Shown here: positions 6,236 to 7,339 of the stretch, in pieces
Layout of the letters: the number at the start of each line of letters is the position of its first letter
How positions within the stretch are numbered: position 1 is the stretch's first letter
Source of the DNA: Rickettsia typhi
Lineage (GTDB): Bacteria; Pseudomonadota; Alphaproteobacteria; Rickettsiales; UBA1997
Direction of reading: 5' to 3'
Assembly: GCA_945902255.1 (NCBI GenBank)
Contig: CAMDMO010000074.1
Location: forward strand, 1-7,339
DNA length: 7,339 nucleotides
The notes under the pieces: model-generated
Told to the model about the DNA's origin: nothing
Databases searched by the model: none
What the model saw: only the letters and a program-made list of their open reading frames with translations
Program-made: the position numbers and the translations under genes

Positions 6236-6562
6236 CTAGCCAGCTTTTGAGCTAAAGAAATTCTTAAATTTATCTTTCATACCATCAAAATCTTTTGCTT
6301 CAGGAAGAGGATCTTTTTTCTTAGTTATTACCGGCCATTCTTTAGCATATTTGCGATTAATTTCAACCCACTCAATTAACTCTGGTGATTCAGGAAAAAT
6401 TGCTTCAGCTGGGCATTCTACAACACAAACTCCACAATCAATACATTCATCAGGATCAATCACCAACATATTTTCACCCTCGTAAAAACAGTCAACTGGG
6501 CAAACCGAAACACAGTCGGTATATTTGCAACGCACACAATTATCGGTAACAACGTAGGTCAT
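6236..6562 (-). CDS. fdxA: 7Fe ferredoxin FdxA ([3Fe-4S][4Fe-4S])
   Basis: A 108-residue soluble electron carrier, very like the seven-iron ferredoxin I of Azotobacter in length and cysteine placement. C9, C17 and C50 should bind the [3Fe-4S] cluster, and C21, C40, C43 and C46 the [4Fe-4S] cluster. C12 and C25 are the extra conserved cysteines. The key segments are NCVRCKYTDCVSVCPVDCFY (8-27) and ECIDCGVCVVECP (39-51), followed by the family tail WPVITKKKDPLP (76-87). The intact pattern argues for a functional protein. It begins four bases after the ccmC stop, so the two are probably co-transcribed and translationally linked, and is followed by a hairpin terminator. The electron donor and acceptor are not evident; a link to iron-sulfur or haem metabolism is only suggested by the neighbour. 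Confidence 0.97.
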   Translation of the reverse strand: MTYVVTDNCVRCKYTDCVSVCPVDCFYEGENMLVIDPDECIDCGVCVVECPAEAIFPESPELIEWVEINRKYAKEWPVITKKKDPLPEAKDFDGMKDKFKNFFSSKAG

Positions 6563-6566
6563 ATAA

Positions 6567-7259
6567 TTATTTTCTTAATCGAGATAAAATTTCACTTCGA
6601 ACCATTAACAAAGAGTTAAAAACAAAAAAGGAAAAATATACCCCAAACATTAATAATAGCGGTTTTAACATTGCAGGATCAATTGCCACTCCGCCCTTCC
6701 TCATGATGCTTGCGCTTTGATGCAAGCTATTCCAATATTCCACTGAAAATTTGATTATTGGCACATTTACAAATCCAACAATTGCAATAATTGCAGCAAT
6801 TTTTTCACCTTTTTCTCGACTGTCAAAAGAATTTAACAACATCAAATAGCCTAAATATAAAAAAAACAAAACCAAAACCGAGGTCAATCTTGCGTCCCAA
6901 ACCCACCAAGCGCCCCAGATTGGCTTGCCCCAAATGCTTCCTGTAACTAAAGTTATAAAAGTAAAAACTGCACCAATTACCGCAATTGAGCGAGCAATTA
7001 AATAAAAAAATGGGTTTTTCCAAATGAATCCCGAAATATTAAAAACTGCCATTAAGCTATAAATCAACAATGCCATCCAAGCCGCTGGAACATGAATATA
7101 CATGATTTTAACTGCATTTGATTGCTGATAATCATTTGGTGAATTAATTATTGCAGGAATTGCAAAAAATAAAAATAACACAAAAGCCGCAAGTGAAAAA
7201 GGGGCAAAAAAACGGAAATTTTTTTCAAAGTTTTTAAATAAAAAAAGATTTTTTAACAT
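6567..7259 (-). CDS. ccmC: Haem exporter/chaperone protein CcmC (cytochrome c maturation)
   Basis: CcmC is an inner-membrane protein that loads haem onto CcmE for attachment to c-type cytochromes. The 230-residue length is slightly below the usual 240-250. Six membrane helices can be traced, about 18-38, 54-73, 83-108, 124-142, 153-171 and 197-219. The tryptophan-rich haem-handling motif is WGKPIWGAWWVWDARLT (110-126), between helices three and four. H56 (YIHVPAAW) and H180 (NSLHQ) sit in the periplasmic loops at the positions of the two haem-ligand histidines of the family. A modest AGAAGG ribosome site lies about 11-16 bases before the ATG. The upstream stop is two bases before the ATG, and fdxA begins four bases after this gene's stop. 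A ccmD gene, which often follows ccmC, is absent here. Confidence 0.97.
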   Translation of the reverse strand: MLKNLFLFKNFEKNFRFFAPFSLAAFVLFLFFAIPAIINSPNDYQQSNAVKIMYIHVPAAWMALLIYSLMAVFNISGFIWKNPFFYLIARSIAVIGAVFTFITLVTGSIWGKPIWGAWWVWDARLTSVLVLFFLYLGYLMLLNSFDSREKGEKIAAIIAIVGFVNVPIIKFSVEYWNSLHQSASIMRKGGVAIDPAMLKPLLLMFGVYFSFFVFNSLLMVRSEILSRLRK

Positions 7260-7260
7260 T

Positions 7261-7339
7261 TTATATTTTGCCTTCTAAATAATGAATTAGCAGCTCTTGC
7301 TTAACTTTTTGCTCGGTAGAATGATCAAAATCTTTAACC
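7261..7339 (-). CDS. 3' end of an unidentified gene upstream of ccmC
   Basis: On the - strand a frame runs open from the window edge to TAA at 7263-7261, encoding the last 26 residues, which end with EQKVKQELLIHYLEGKI. The end looks like an amphipathic helix. The stop is one base before the ccmC start codon, the same close packing as elsewhere in the window, which supports a real gene. It is too short to name; it does not obviously read as the end of CcmB. Confidence 0.55.
   Translation of the reverse strand, partial: VKDFDHSTEQKVKQELLIHYLEGKI

Noticed and set aside
6823..7023. Second open frame on the - strand within ccmC
   Set aside because: It overlaps the invariant tryptophan-rich region of ccmC in another frame.

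Overview
This window is a very AT-rich piece of bacterial chromosome. It fits a reduced or host-associated alphaproteobacterium such as a Rickettsiales-like lineage. That placement is an inference from composition, from the lnt-XRE gene pair, from the alphaproteobacterial-type XRE regulator, and from the FdxA and CcmC genes. I found no rRNA, tRNA, CRISPR array, transposase or phage gene.

Left block (1-5018, + strand): two tandem paralogues of a large polytopic membrane protein that resembles GT-C glycosyltransferases. The first is cut by the window edge and only its C-terminal half is visible; the second is complete (687 aa). They run directly into lnt (apolipoprotein N-acyltransferase), which overlaps the second paralogue. 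lnt in turn overlaps an XRE-family regulator by ATGA. All four genes look like one tightly packed transcription unit for cell-envelope assembly, closed by a hairpin terminator at about 4994-5038.

Middle block (5037-6210): a tiny DUF1328/UPF0391-type membrane protein on the - strand, convergent with the XRE gene. Next comes a 282-base gene-free stretch (5214-5495) with nested inverted repeats and a strong 14-bp hairpin, possibly a structured RNA or an unusual leader. After it lie two small + strand genes: a TRL-family lipoprotein and a small membrane protein I do not recognise. Two strong hairpins at 6143-6206 separate these from the convergent genes to the right.

Right block (6236-7339, - strand): the end of an unidentified gene, then ccmC (haem handling for cytochrome c maturation), then fdxA (7Fe ferredoxin), packed with gaps of 1 and 4 bases. 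No ccmD lies next to ccmC.

Links between genes: Lnt acylates lipoproteins, and the TRL protein has a lipobox, so it is a plausible Lnt substrate. The paralogous membrane proteins probably act on lipid-linked sugars or envelope glycans, but their substrate cannot be read from sequence. I see no clear novel defence or mobile system. The most unusual parts are the structured intergenic region, the duplicated membrane enzymes, and the lnt start codon that sits inside the duplicated tail.
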